Below, one piece after another: positions 25,693 to 34,182 of a stretch of DNA of 64,000 nucleotides (its first letter is position 1; every line of letters starts with the position of its first letter). A program made the position numbers and the translations under genes. Origin of the DNA: Methanothrix sp. (GTDB taxonomy: Archaea > Halobacteriota > Methanosarcinia > Methanotrichales > Methanotrichaceae); assembly GCF_016706325.1 (NCBI RefSeq), contig NZ_JADJJX010000001.1, positions 1,364,001-1,428,000 of the forward strand. Direction: 5' to 3'. The notes under the pieces are model-generated. The model was not told where the DNA came from, made no database searches, and worked only from the letters and a program-made list of their open reading frames with translations.

Positions 25693-27095
25693 CTGTACTT
25701 TCCAACTTTTAGCTTTATTTATAATATATTTTGATTAATTCAAATCTCAAACGCGATTTTAAAATTTAAAGTTTTTATACTTGGATTGATTTTACTCGTA
25801 TGGGAGTAGAATGATCAAAATAGTAAAGGTACCATTACAATTAGAGCCGTTCTTGAAAAAATTTGAGGATCTCTTTACCAAACCGAGCTATTGCTCATTT
25901 CGAGACCTATGCGGGGCTCTGAGCGTATGTGATAAATCCAAGACTGTCGCCAACCTATGTGATACTATGGCGGATTGCAGTAAAGGTAAAAAGGCACGTT
26001 CTTCATATAATTGGTTTTTAAGCGATGCTAACTGGGATGAGAATGAGGTCGCGCAGCGTAAAGTGGATCTTTTCATCGATAAATTATGTTTAAAAATAAT
26101 GATAAAATATTGCTAATAATTGATGATACATATAACGAAAAGAATGGAATCCAAACGGATGGTGTTGGTAGATTTTACGATCATAGTAAAGAATCCTACA
26201 TTTGGGGTAACAATTTTGTTACCTCTGTAATCCAGTCAAAAGGATTATTCATTCCACATAAGGCTAAGATGTACTTCAAAAATAGCGATGAAGTGTGAAT
26301 TTCAGGACAAAGCTGGAAATTGCCTTTGATGAGATAATTGAACCATTGAAGGTCCCAAAAGGGATGAACCTCTGTATAGTTTTCGATAGCTGGTGGTCAT
26401 CCGAAGACTTAATTAATAAATGCATAAATTTAGGGCACAGCGTAGTGTGCCAAATTAAATCCGATAGAAAAGTTGGGATAAATAACATCATGAAATTCCA
26501 AGTTAAGGAAATGGCAAACCAAATTGATGCAAAGCATTTCACCAAGACAATTATCAATGTCCGGGGAAAGAAAAAGACCTATTACATATTTGAAAAAAAT
26601 GTTATAATTGATCGCATCGGAGAGGTCAAACTTGTTATCTCTAAAAGAAAGAGAGATGGGGGAACAAAGTATATCATAAGCACCGACAAATCCCTTTCTT
26701 CGAAAGAAGTCATATCTATTTACGAGGATAGATGGGATATCGAAACAGCCCACCGAGAAACAAATCAAAATTGGGGTTCAAAGATTATCAATTAAGGGAT
26801 AAAACTCCATTGAGAGATTTATCCAACTTGTCTTTTTCAGTATGGGCTGCAATTCTCTTCTGGGAAATAGACAACCCATCAGCAAAAGACGGCTCAAATC
26901 CAAGAACAATGGGCGAGATGATCGATCAAGTAAAAATGCAGGCACTTGGAGAAACATTTGAATACATCATGATATATTTTAATTTGCCTGTGCCGAAAGG
27001 TGGACTACTTCATGTGCTTAAAGGTCTAGGATTGAAAATTTAAAGAAGCGAATAATTCGAATAATAAAAAATTAGGAGAAACTTGGAAAGTACAG
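25693..27095 (+). mobile_element. IS4-superfamily insertion sequence, copy 1
   Basis: 1403-base element with terminal inverted repeats CTGTACTTTCCAA (left) and TTGGAAAGTACAG (right). It is flanked by a 7-base target duplication ATAAGTT at 25686-25692 and 27096-27102. Copy 2 lies inverted at 46898-48302. The transposase gene inside is broken, so this copy is probably not autonomous. Confidence 0.9.
25811..27043 (+). pseudogene. broken DDE transposase of the IS4 superfamily (IS701-like)
   Basis: The reading frame begins MIKIVKVPLQLEPFLKKFE and keeps transposase features: LLIIDDTYNEKNG with the first acidic residue, CIVFDSWWSSEDL with the second, and YEDRWDIETAHRE with the YREK-type catalytic Glu. 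Compared with copy 2 it lost one A in an A-run near 26098, differs around 26290 (GAAGTGTG against GAATGTTTG), and shares a further frame change near 26767 with copy 2. No single frame can give a full protein. The exact IS family is uncertain; IS701-like is my best reading. Confidence 0.8.
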
Positions 27096-27102
27096 ATAAG
27101 TT

Positions 27103-27296
27103 CTATACTTTCCAACTTTTAGCCTGTAGTTTCCAAGTTCTTGATTTTGCATACACAATGCAGTAAAAAGGTAAAACAAATGTAATTAAATAGCAAGGTA
27201 TTAGCACAGAAAGGATGTCTATCGATAGTTAATTATGTAAGAATTGGATTCAGTTTATAAAGTTGGTGGTTGAAATGAAAAACTTGGAAAGTACAG
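27103..27296. mobile_element. 194-bp MITE-like element with the same inverted repeats
   Basis: Directly after the target duplication of IS copy 1 lies CTATACTTTCCAACTTTTAGC, almost identical to the left end of that IS. The matching right end, AAACTTGGAAAGTACAG, is at 27280-27296. The 150 bases between them hold no reading frame and include another end-like CTGTAGTTTCCAAGTTC near 27124. This looks like a non-autonomous derivative mobilised by the same transposase. I see no clear target duplication. Confidence 0.6.
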
Positions 27297-27319
27297 AATC
27301 CTTAACCGAAGACGTATGA

Positions 27320-27711
27320 AAGGAACTCTATGAATCGCTGAACACGCCCTTAGAATGCGATCCTCCGCCAGAGGTGAGAATAAATATCTGGCAATCAGCA
27401 CGAGAAGTGCTGCAGCATTGGATCGACAGAGAGTACTTGGAAGTGAAGGTCCAAAAATTCATCCGCAAAATCTGCAATGGCTTTGACTACTGGCTCACGT
27501 TCGTTCTAAATCCAGGCGTGGAGCCGACAAATAATAGAGCAGAGAGAGCTTTGCGGCCACATGTTGTGCTAAGAAAAATCTTGGGAACTTTGAGAAATAG
27601 CAAGGGAACTGCTATCCACGAGCTGATCATGACGGCGCTGACAACATGGGGACAGAGAGGGTTGGATTGCCTCCAAATGCTAACCATGAGACTGGCCAGC
27701 TAAACACGTAC
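27320..27711 (+). pseudogene. 3' fragment of an IS66-family element and transposase
   Basis: About 390 bases nearly identical to the 3' end of the IS66-family element at 14412-15836, from the codons for LYESLNTP through NNRAERALRPHVVL to the right inverted repeat AGCTAAACACGTAC at 27698-27711. Everything upstream of it in the element is missing. An in-frame ATG at 27374 could start 109 residues, but these cover only the transposase C-terminus and cannot be active. The following 160 bases up to the MFS gene hold nothing I recognise. Confidence 0.88.
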
Positions 27712-27872
27712 GTTATTTCTATTGCAAATCGGTTTGAAGCTAACGGATTTCGACCACAGAGAGCAGGAAGAGCATAAAGGAACAAAGGCACAGTGAGAAG
27801 GGAGATGGCCTCCTCAGGCTCGCCTGCAGAGGAGAGCGAAGAGCCAAAAAATGGTATCTAGCCTCTTCGCGG

Positions 27873-29042
27873 TTATCCAACAACTGCGAAGAGCAGTGTT
27901 GTCACGAGGATCAGGGCCGGGAATACAGAGAGGGTGGCTGTGAGCCCGAAGTGGTCGGCAATTACTCCTGAGACAGAGACGCCAATGCCCCCGGCACCCA
28001 TTGCAATACCCATGAAGAGGCCCGAGATCAGGCCGATCCTGCTGGGCATGAGCTCATGAGCCATGGCGATCGTCACCGAGAACGAGGCCCAGAGGAAAAA
28101 TCCAAAGCTGAGCATTGCTGCAATTTGAAGCGAACCCTGCGTGAGGAGAATGGCGGCAAAGGCCGGGATGGAGAAGAAGGTAGTCGCGACAGATATCGGT
28201 TTTCTGCCCATGCGGTCGGAGAGGTAGCCTCCAGTGAGCTGGCCGGCAACGCCAGCCAGGAGCATGGCGCTGATGAGGAAGGTGGCCTCGATCAACGGAT
28301 ATCCGCTCAAGACGAGATAGGTGGGCAGAAAGGTCATCGCTCCGAAGGTGACCCAGGAGCGAAGGATCGAACCGGCAAAGAGGAGGAGCACAGGCATCCA
28401 GCTCTCGCTTCCACTGGACTCTGCCTGCCGCCCTGCCACCGGGCAGATGTCCGGAATCGGCCGGACGGCGAGGAGAAGGGCAGCGAGCAGAGCAGGTATC
28501 AGAAGCCAGGTCACAGCGGAGAGGCCGCCGGTGGTTATCACAATGCCGCCCAGGATCGGCCCAAGCGCCTGACCGAGGTTGCCGCCCACGATAAAGAACG
28601 ATGTGAGGCGGCCCCGGTTGCTGGATACTGCAATCGCCGCCACCTTGCAGAGAGCACCGGGATGAAAGGTGGCAGCGCCCACAGCGGCAATTGCAATGGA
28701 GCAGAGCATGATCAGGTAATGATCTGATAACAGCCCCAGAAATGCAATCCCGCTGCCGGAGAGAAGGACGGAGAGGGCCACGCTGACCCGAAATCCTCGC
28801 CTGTCAGCGAGGCTGCCGAAGATCGGCTGGAGGGCAGAGGAGATCAGGCTGTGCATTACCGGCAGGAGAGCGGCCTGAGAATAGCTGTACCCGAGAGTGG
28901 TGATGAGAAGCGGCTGGAGTGCCATCAGCACCGGGGCATAGATATCGTTGATGAGGTGTGCCAGGGTAAGCTGGGTGATCTCCCGTACCCGTGACGGAGG
29001 CCGAGCCTCCTGATCGCGGGGCAAGGATATGCTCAGGCTCAT
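27873..29042 (-). CDS. MFS transporter, fosmidomycin-resistance (Fsr)-like
   Basis: 389-residue major facilitator with about twelve hydrophobic segments. The N-terminus TLAHLINDIYAPVLMALQPLLITTLGYSYSQA and the loop AAVGAATFHPGALCKVA match the Fsr-like subfamily of drug-efflux MFS proteins; SLADRRGFRVSV and GGYLSDRMGRKPIS are the two family loop motifs. The substrate is unknown. On the minus strand a TATA-like CTCATATAAGG lies about 20-30 bases before the ATG, consistent with a nearly leaderless transcript. It stands alone, downstream of the IS fragments. Confidence 0.88.
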   Translation of the reverse strand: MSLSISLPRDQEARPPSRVREITQLTLAHLINDIYAPVLMALQPLLITTLGYSYSQAALLPVMHSLISSALQPIFGSLADRRGFRVSVALSVLLSGSGIAFLGLLSDHYLIMLCSIAIAAVGAATFHPGALCKVAAIAVSSNRGRLTSFFIVGGNLGQALGPILGGIVITTGGLSAVTWLLIPALLAALLLAVRPIPDICPVAGRQAESSGSESWMPVLLLFAGSILRSWVTFGAMTFLPTYLVLSGYPLIEATFLISAMLLAGVAGQLTGGYLSDRMGRKPISVATTFFSIPAFAAILLTQGSLQIAAMLSFGFFLWASFSVTIAMAHELMPSRIGLISGLFMGIAMGAGGIGVSVSGVIADHFGLTATLSVFPALILVTTLLFAVVG

Positions 29043-29158
29043 GCGGACGGCTTTTGCATGCCCTTATATGAGGTTAACTCCTGAAGACGCTCGCTGAAGA
29101 GAGATTCAAGAGCTGAATATATCCAGCCAGAAGATATCAAAGCCTGGAGGCTCGGCTC

Positions 29159-29212
29159 AGAGAGAGGGCTTCAGAGAGGGGGCTTCGGAGAGGGGGCTTC
29201 GGAGAGAGGGCT
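29159..29212. repeat. 14-bp G-rich tandem repeat, four units
   Basis: Four imperfect direct copies of a unit like GGAGAGGGGGCTTC lie between the divergently transcribed MFS and ZIP genes. The 220-base gap otherwise holds only the two promoters. The reading frame through the repeat is low-complexity and is not a gene. Confidence 0.6.
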
Positions 29213-29265
29213 GATTAGGATGAATCGAGCAGCAAATTGAAATATATTCTCGGCATAGGCCTGTT

Positions 29266-30024
29266 GTGGAAGGAAATATCTTCATCGCCCTGGCTTTGAC
29301 CCTGCTCGCTGGCCTGGCCACAGGTATCGGGAGCCTGATCTCATATTTCATCCCCGAGCCCAACATGCGCTACCTATCACTGAGCCTGGGCTTTGCCGCC
29401 GGAGTGATGATCTATGTGGGCTTTGTGGATCTCTTCTGCAGCTCAAAGCTGGTCTTGGGCTTCGGGTATGCCAATCTCTTCTTCCTGATAGGCCTTGCAT
29501 TGATCTATCTGCTCGACCATCTCGTTCCTCACATCCATATTGACGGCCAGGTGGACTCCCACTGCGATAGGCTCTATCGCACCGGGATTATGACCACCAT
29601 CGGCATCGCCATTCATAACCTCCCCGAGGGTATGACTGTGGCCCTGGTCTCCCTGGCCGATCTGCGCCTGGGAGTGCCAGTGGCCATCGCCATCGCCATC
29701 CACAACATCCCCGAGGGGCTGGCCTGCAGCATCCCCCTTTACTGCGCCACATCCGACAGGAGGAAATCCTGCCTTATCTCCTTTGCCGCCGGAATGACTG
29801 AGCCCCTGGGAGCAATCCTGGCCATATTGATCCTCTATCCATTCTTAAATGAATGGCTCGTTGCTGCTGCCACTGCCCTGGTGGCGGGAATCATGATCTT
29901 CCTCAGCTTTGACGAGCTCATCCCCATAGCAAACCGTTATGGGGGCGAGCATGTCACAAACATAGGCCTTATCGGCGGGTTTTTGGTGATGATGATAGGG
30001 TTGACATTGATGGAGTCTCTCTAA
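29266..30024 (+). CDS. ZIP-family divalent metal transporter (ZupT-like)
   Basis: 252-residue membrane protein with about eight hydrophobic segments. It has the two diagnostic metal-binding motifs IAIHNLPEGM and IAIHNIPEGL in consecutive helices, and FAAGMTEPLGA after them, as in ZupT, which imports zinc and other divalent ions. A His/Asp-rich loop, HIHIDGQVDSHCD, lies in the middle and could bind metal. The GTG start is supported by a TATA-like AAATATATTC about 25 bases upstream, which implies a leaderless transcript. The next gene is a CDF metal exporter, so the pair may balance metal levels. Confidence 0.92.
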   Translation: MEGNIFIALALTLLAGLATGIGSLISYFIPEPNMRYLSLSLGFAAGVMIYVGFVDLFCSSKLVLGFGYANLFFLIGLALIYLLDHLVPHIHIDGQVDSHCDRLYRTGIMTTIGIAIHNLPEGMTVALVSLADLRLGVPVAIAIAIHNIPEGLACSIPLYCATSDRRKSCLISFAAGMTEPLGAILAILILYPFLNEWLVAAATALVAGIMIFLSFDELIPIANRYGGEHVTNIGLIGGFLVMMIGLTLMESL

Positions 30025-30073
30025 AGAGCGCCAGTATGGCATACAGGAGGTTGAAAGCATAGCTGAAAATCCG

Positions 30074-31375
30074 TTGATCCCCGTGAAGTCCAGTGGTGCG
30101 AAGGCGCGCTCAGCCTTCGATTCCCGCTCCAATCCCCCATCCGCTCCTCCCTCTATTCCCACCTTAAGCTCTTCCTCTAATCCTCCCTCCGTCCTGAGGG
30201 TGGCCTTCTACTCCCTGCTCTTCAACCTGTCACTGGTGGTAGTAAAGCTCGTCTTATCCTCTCTATCCGGCAGCCTGGCCCTGCGAGCCGATGCTGTTCA
30301 CTCCACAGTGGATGTTCTGGCCTCACTGGCCCTCATCCTGGGGGTGAAGATCTCTGAGAGGAAGAGCGAGAGCTTTCCCCTGGGGCTTTATAAGGTGGAG
30401 AACCTGGCATCCATCGTCATCTCCTTCCTGTTATTCCTCACTGCTTATGAGATCATCATAGAGGCGGTGCGAGGGGATGCTGTGCTCATCAGCTATCAGG
30501 GGTGGGTTCTTTATGCTGTGGCAGCTATAATCCCCCTGCCCTATCTATTCGGCAGCTTTCAGATCAAGGTGGGGGAGAGGACCGGCTCGCCCAGCCTGAT
30601 AGCAGATGGCGTGCAGCATAAGGCCGATGTCCTCACCTCCTCCCTGGTCTTCCTCGCTCTGATCGCCCAGAGCGTCTCCCTTCCTTTGGACAGGATTGCG
30701 GCAGTGATCATAGCACTGGTGATCGTCAAGGAGGGCTGGAAGATACTGGTCTCCGGCATGCGCGTCCTCCTGGATGCCTCTGTGGACGCAGCAACACTGG
30801 AGGAGATCCGCACTCAGATCATGGAGGCTCCAGAGGTCGTATCCATCAGTGAACTGGTGGCCAGGAACTCCGGGCGGTATCTCTTTGTACAGGCCAGCTT
30901 GACCCTGAGGGTGGCCGATCTGAAGAGGGCCCATCAGGTTAGCGAGAGGATCGAGTCCAGGATCAAAAGAGAGATTCCTCAGGTGGACCGGGTGCAGATT
31001 CATTATGAGCCCATTGTGGAGAGTCGGCGCAGATACACTACTCCTCTGGCCGATATGCGAGGCACACTGGGCAAGCACTTCGGCGAATCCCCCTATTTCG
31101 CCCTGGTGGAGATAGATTTCGAGGAGATGAGGCTTCTCCGCCAGGAGATAGTGGCCAACCCCCATAAAGATCTGATCAAGGGCAAGGGCCTGAAGGTCGC
31201 CCAGTTTCTCCTGGGCTTCAAGCCTGATGTGGTCTTCTCTTCAGAGCGCCTGGAGGGCAAGGGGCCGGGCTATGTCTTTGCCGAAGCTGGAGTGGAGACG
31301 CTGCAGACAGATGCCAGGACCCTGGAGGAGCTGGTGGACAGTCTGCTACAGGCAGAAGGGAGTACAAACCTTTAA
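30074..31375 (+). CDS. CDF-family cation efflux protein fused to a NifX-like (DIMAC) domain
   Basis: 433 residues. The first ~300 form a cation diffusion facilitator: six hydrophobic segments, the paired metal-site motifs ALRADAVHSTVDVLASL and LIADGVQHKADVLTSS, and a cytoplasmic alpha/beta domain with VDRVQIHYEP. From about residue 320 a second domain follows with TLGKHFGESPYFALVEID and KGKGLKVAQFLLGFKPDVVF, the pattern of the dinitrogenase iron-molybdenum-cofactor (NifX/DIMAC) family. The fusion suggests a metal-sensing or cluster-binding regulator on the exporter. The start is a TTG at 30074; the Ser/Pro-rich first 40 residues make this start uncertain. Confidence 0.88.
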   Translation: MIPVKSSGAKARSAFDSRSNPPSAPPSIPTLSSSSNPPSVLRVAFYSLLFNLSLVVVKLVLSSLSGSLALRADAVHSTVDVLASLALILGVKISERKSESFPLGLYKVENLASIVISFLLFLTAYEIIIEAVRGDAVLISYQGWVLYAVAAIIPLPYLFGSFQIKVGERTGSPSLIADGVQHKADVLTSSLVFLALIAQSVSLPLDRIAAVIIALVIVKEGWKILVSGMRVLLDASVDAATLEEIRTQIMEAPEVVSISELVARNSGRYLFVQASLTLRVADLKRAHQVSERIESRIKREIPQVDRVQIHYEPIVESRRRYTTPLADMRGTLGKHFGESPYFALVEIDFEEMRLLRQEIVANPHKDLIKGKGLKVAQFLLGFKPDVVFSSERLEGKGPGYVFAEAGVETLQTDARTLEELVDSLLQAEGSTNL

Positions 31376-31505
31376 ATACAATATCGCATATAAGCGCAAT
31401 TACTCTTTACCCTTATCGGCATTTGTCGTCGACATCTGCTGGTGGAGCAGGACAGTCCGAATTAGAGCATGATGTGTTTGAAAAATTCAGAATCTGTGAG
31501 GTTTA

Positions 31506-32000
31506 ATGAAGGTATGTGTTACTGCAGGGGCATCAGGGCTTGATGCTCCTATGGATCCCAGGTTTGGGCGCAGCCCCTTTTTTGTGATCGTAGATACAGA
31601 GAGCATGAGCGAGAACTCCATCGCCAACACCAACGTCGATGCAGCCAGTGGCGCTGGCATACAGGCGGCACAGGATATAGCCAGAGAGGGGGCCAGTGCC
31701 CTGATCACTGGAAATGTCGGCCCCAATGCTATGCAGACCCTAACCTCAGCCAATATCGATGTCTATCAGTACCAGGGCGCAGGTAGCGTCAGAGAGGTGG
31801 TGGAGAAGTTCAAGCGAGGCGAGCTTGTCAAGATCACTGGTGCATCCGTGCCGGGCCATACCGGCATGGGCCCAGGTGGTCAGGGCATGGGACGTGGTGG
31901 CGGTCAGGGAGCGGGCAGAGGAAGAGGAGGCGGAGGAAGAGGTCGGGGCGGCGGCGGCCAGGGCATGGGACGAGGCGGCGGTCAGGGAGGCCAATTCTGA
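31506..32000 (+). CDS. NifX/DIMAC-family protein with Gly-Arg-rich tail
   Basis: 164 residues. The N-terminal ~115 match the dinitrogenase iron-molybdenum-cofactor family (MKVCVTAGASGLDAPMDPRFGRSPFFVIVD; ITGNVGPNAMQTL). The last ~45 are a low-complexity tail of GQGMGRGGG-like repeats, unusual for a small cytosolic metal-cluster protein. GAGGTTTA precedes the ATG. A TATA-like TTTAAATAC near 31372, at the end of the CDF gene, may drive the operon. The stop overlaps the next start in TGATG, so the two NifX-like proteins are translated together. Confidence 0.88.
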   Translation: MKVCVTAGASGLDAPMDPRFGRSPFFVIVDTESMSENSIANTNVDAASGAGIQAAQDIAREGASALITGNVGPNAMQTLTSANIDVYQYQGAGSVREVVEKFKRGELVKITGASVPGHTGMGPGGQGMGRGGGQGAGRGRGGGGRGRGGGGQGMGRGGGQGGQF

Positions 32001-32359
32001 TGAAGATCTGCGTTCCCACCATGGGCAATGCCGGCCTGGGCGAGGCCATCTGCCAGCATTTCGGACGGGCGCCCACCTTCACAGTGGTGGACCTGAACAG
32101 CGATGAGATCCGCATCCTGCCCAATGTCTCTGAGCATATGGGGGGGAAGGGCCTTCCCACAGAGACCATCTTTGCAGAGGGCGTCCAGGTGCTGATTGTA
32201 GGCGGCCTGGGCCCCAAGGCGGTCATGGCCTTCAGCCAGGCGGGCATAGATGTCTTCGTGGGGGCTACGGGTACAGTCAAGGATGCCATCGATGACTGGC
32301 ATGAGGATCTGCTGAGCCGCGCCAGCCAGGAGAATGCCTGCCAAGAGCACAGACATTAG
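32000..32359 (+). CDS. NifX/DIMAC-family protein
   Basis: 119-residue second member of the family (MKICVPTMGNAGLGEAICQHFGRAPTFTVVD; LIVGGLGPKAVMAFSQAGIDVF). Family members bind or carry metal clusters; the closest functional parallel by context is the orange protein of sulfate reducers, encoded beside MinD-type ATPases. A short polar tail with Cys and His (NACQEHRH) ends the protein and could bind metal. It overlaps the previous gene by one base and is followed 21 bases later by the first MinD-type ATPase. Confidence 0.9.
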   Translation: MKICVPTMGNAGLGEAICQHFGRAPTFTVVDLNSDEIRILPNVSEHMGGKGLPTETIFAEGVQVLIVGGLGPKAVMAFSQAGIDVFVGATGTVKDAIDDWHEDLLSRASQENACQEHRH

Positions 32360-32380
32360 CCTTTGCATGGGGAGCTGTAA

Positions 32381-33229
32381 TTGAAGCTATCCATAGCCAG
32401 CGGCAAGGGCGGTACTGGCAAGACCCTGGTTGCTACCTCTCTTGCCGCCTCCCTTCATTCCCAGAGGGGACGGGGGATCACAATCGCTGATTGCGATGTT
32501 GAGGAGCCCAATGCCTACCTTTTCTTTCCGGACAGGATCCTTCTGGAGGAGGAGAGCTGCCAGGTTGTTGTGCCGGTGGTAGATGAGGAGAAGTGCACCC
32601 ATTGTGGCAAATGCAGCAAGGTCTGCAATTATCATGCCCTGGCTGTGCTTCCCCAGACGGTTCTGATATTCCCCCAGCTCTGCCACGGCTGCGGAGCCTG
32701 CAGCATCGTCTGTCCTGAGAAGGCCATAAGCGAGAGCAGTCGCTCCATAGGGGAGATATTTCATGCCCGTTCAGAGGGAATGGATATCGTCTGGGCCAAG
32801 CTGGCTCTGGGCGAGGCCAGGACCACCCCCCTCATCAAAGCAGTGAAGGATAGGGCTCAGAGCGATACGGTGATCGTCGATTGCCCTCCGGGCACCTCCT
32901 GCTCCCTGGTGGAGTCGGTGCGGGGAAGTGACTTCTGCCTGTTGGTCACCGAGCCCACCCCCTTCGGCCTGTACGACCTGGATATCGCCTTACGGGTGCT
33001 GGATAAGATGGGAATTCCTCAAGCTGTTCTGGTCAACAAGAGTGGTGTGGGCGACCGGAAGCTCTACCAGTACCTGATGGAGAGGAAGATCCCCCTCTTG
33101 ATGGAGATCCCTCTGGACCGCAGGATCGCTGAGATCTACTCCCGGGGAGAGATATTCGTCTTGCAGATGCCGGAATGGAAGGAGAGGTTCCTTGAACTGG
33201 CAAAGAGAATTGAGGAGATGATATCATGA
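32381..33229 (+). CDS. MinD/ParA-type ATPase with two-cluster ferredoxin insert (1)
   Basis: 282-residue deviant Walker A ATPase (SGKGGTGKT near the N-terminus; VIVDCPPGTSC as Walker B). Between residues about 65 and 115 is a bacterial-type ferredoxin insert with CTHCGKCSKVC and CHGCGACSIVC, enough for two [4Fe-4S] clusters. Proteins of this design occur in pairs in methanogens and sulfate reducers (for example ORP3/ORP4) and are thought to handle or insert iron-sulfur or mixed-metal clusters. The start is TTG after a GGGGAG. It overlaps the next gene by four bases. Confidence 0.92.
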   Translation: MKLSIASGKGGTGKTLVATSLAASLHSQRGRGITIADCDVEEPNAYLFFPDRILLEEESCQVVVPVVDEEKCTHCGKCSKVCNYHALAVLPQTVLIFPQLCHGCGACSIVCPEKAISESSRSIGEIFHARSEGMDIVWAKLALGEARTTPLIKAVKDRAQSDTVIVDCPPGTSCSLVESVRGSDFCLLVTEPTPFGLYDLDIALRVLDKMGIPQAVLVNKSGVGDRKLYQYLMERKIPLLMEIPLDRRIAEIYSRGEIFVLQMPEWKERFLELAKRIEEMIS

Positions 33230-34182
33230 AGCAGGTCGCCATAGTGAGCGGTAAGGGCGGGACCGGCAAGACCTCGATCATCGCCTCACTGGCGGCTCTT
33301 GCTCAGGGAAAGGCGGTCTTTGCCGACTGTGATGTGGACGCCCCTGATCTGCACCTCCTCCTCCAGCCCAAGATCCTGGAAAGGCGGGAGTTCTATGGCA
33401 TCAAGAGGGCATTCATAGATGAAGAGAAGTGCATCCAGTGCGGGATCTGCCAGGATGCCTGCCGCTTCGATGCCATCAGAGATTTCCAGGTAGAGACCTC
33501 CCTTTGCGAGGGCTGTGGGGTATGCCATCTGGTCTGCCCTGAGGGGGCAGTCGAGATGAGGGACGTCCAGGCCGGGGAGGCTTACATCTCCCAGACCAGG
33601 TTCGGCCCCATGGTCCACGCCGAGCTATATCCAGGAGAGGAGGCATCGGGGATGCTGGTGGCCATGGTAAGGGAGATGGCCCGCGATCTGGCTGAAGAGA
33701 AGAAGCTGAATCTGATCCTCATAGATGCCTCTCCTGGCATAGGCTGTCCGGTGATAGCATCATTGACTGGAGTCGATCTGGCGCTGGTGGTGGCTGAACC
33801 CACTGTCACTGGAGAGCATGATCTGCTCCGGCTCTTGGACGTGGCCGGCCACTTCGGCATAAGGACCACAGTCTGCATCAACAAGTACGATCTCAACATC
33901 AAGGCGGCAGAGCAGATCGAGGAGCTCTGCCAGAGGAGAGGGGTGGAGATCATCGGAAGGCTGCCTTACCATACCTCGGTCATAGATGCCATGGTCAGGG
34001 CCCAGGCGGTGGTGGAGATCGGAGGGCCGGTGGCAGAGGCGATCGAAGAGATGTGGAAAGATCTGGAGGGTATATTTAGAATCTCCCTCCGGGCGAATTT
34101 TTTTTATTCTGGAGATGATGTATATGAATTGGGGGTTTTGAAAAAATGTCAGCTAAAAAATCTTTGGCTCGCAGGTCACTGA
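33226..34182 (+). CDS. MinD/ParA-type ATPase with two-cluster ferredoxin insert (2)
   Basis: 318-residue paralogue of the preceding protein: SGKGGTGKT at the N-terminus, ferredoxin cysteines in CIQCGICQDAC and CEGCGVCHLVC, and LILIDASPGIGCP as Walker B. The two probably form a heterodimer. The last ~30 residues (from about RISLRANFF) read through a TATA-like, T-rich stretch and into the next gene by 37 bases. They look non-conserved, so the functional protein may have recently lost its original stop. Confidence 0.9.
   Translation: MKQVAIVSGKGGTGKTSIIASLAALAQGKAVFADCDVDAPDLHLLLQPKILERREFYGIKRAFIDEEKCIQCGICQDACRFDAIRDFQVETSLCEGCGVCHLVCPEGAVEMRDVQAGEAYISQTRFGPMVHAELYPGEEASGMLVAMVREMARDLAEEKKLNLILIDASPGIGCPVIASLTGVDLALVVAEPTVTGEHDLLRLLDVAGHFGIRTTVCINKYDLNIKAAEQIEELCQRRGVEIIGRLPYHTSVIDAMVRAQAVVEIGGPVAEAIEEMWKDLEGIFRISLRANFFYSGDDVYELGVLKKCQLKNLWLAGH

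Noticed and set aside
28056..28727. 223-residue plus-strand frame opposite the MFS gene
   Set aside because: Highly charged, motif-free translation of the complement of a clear membrane transporter; it is a shadow frame.
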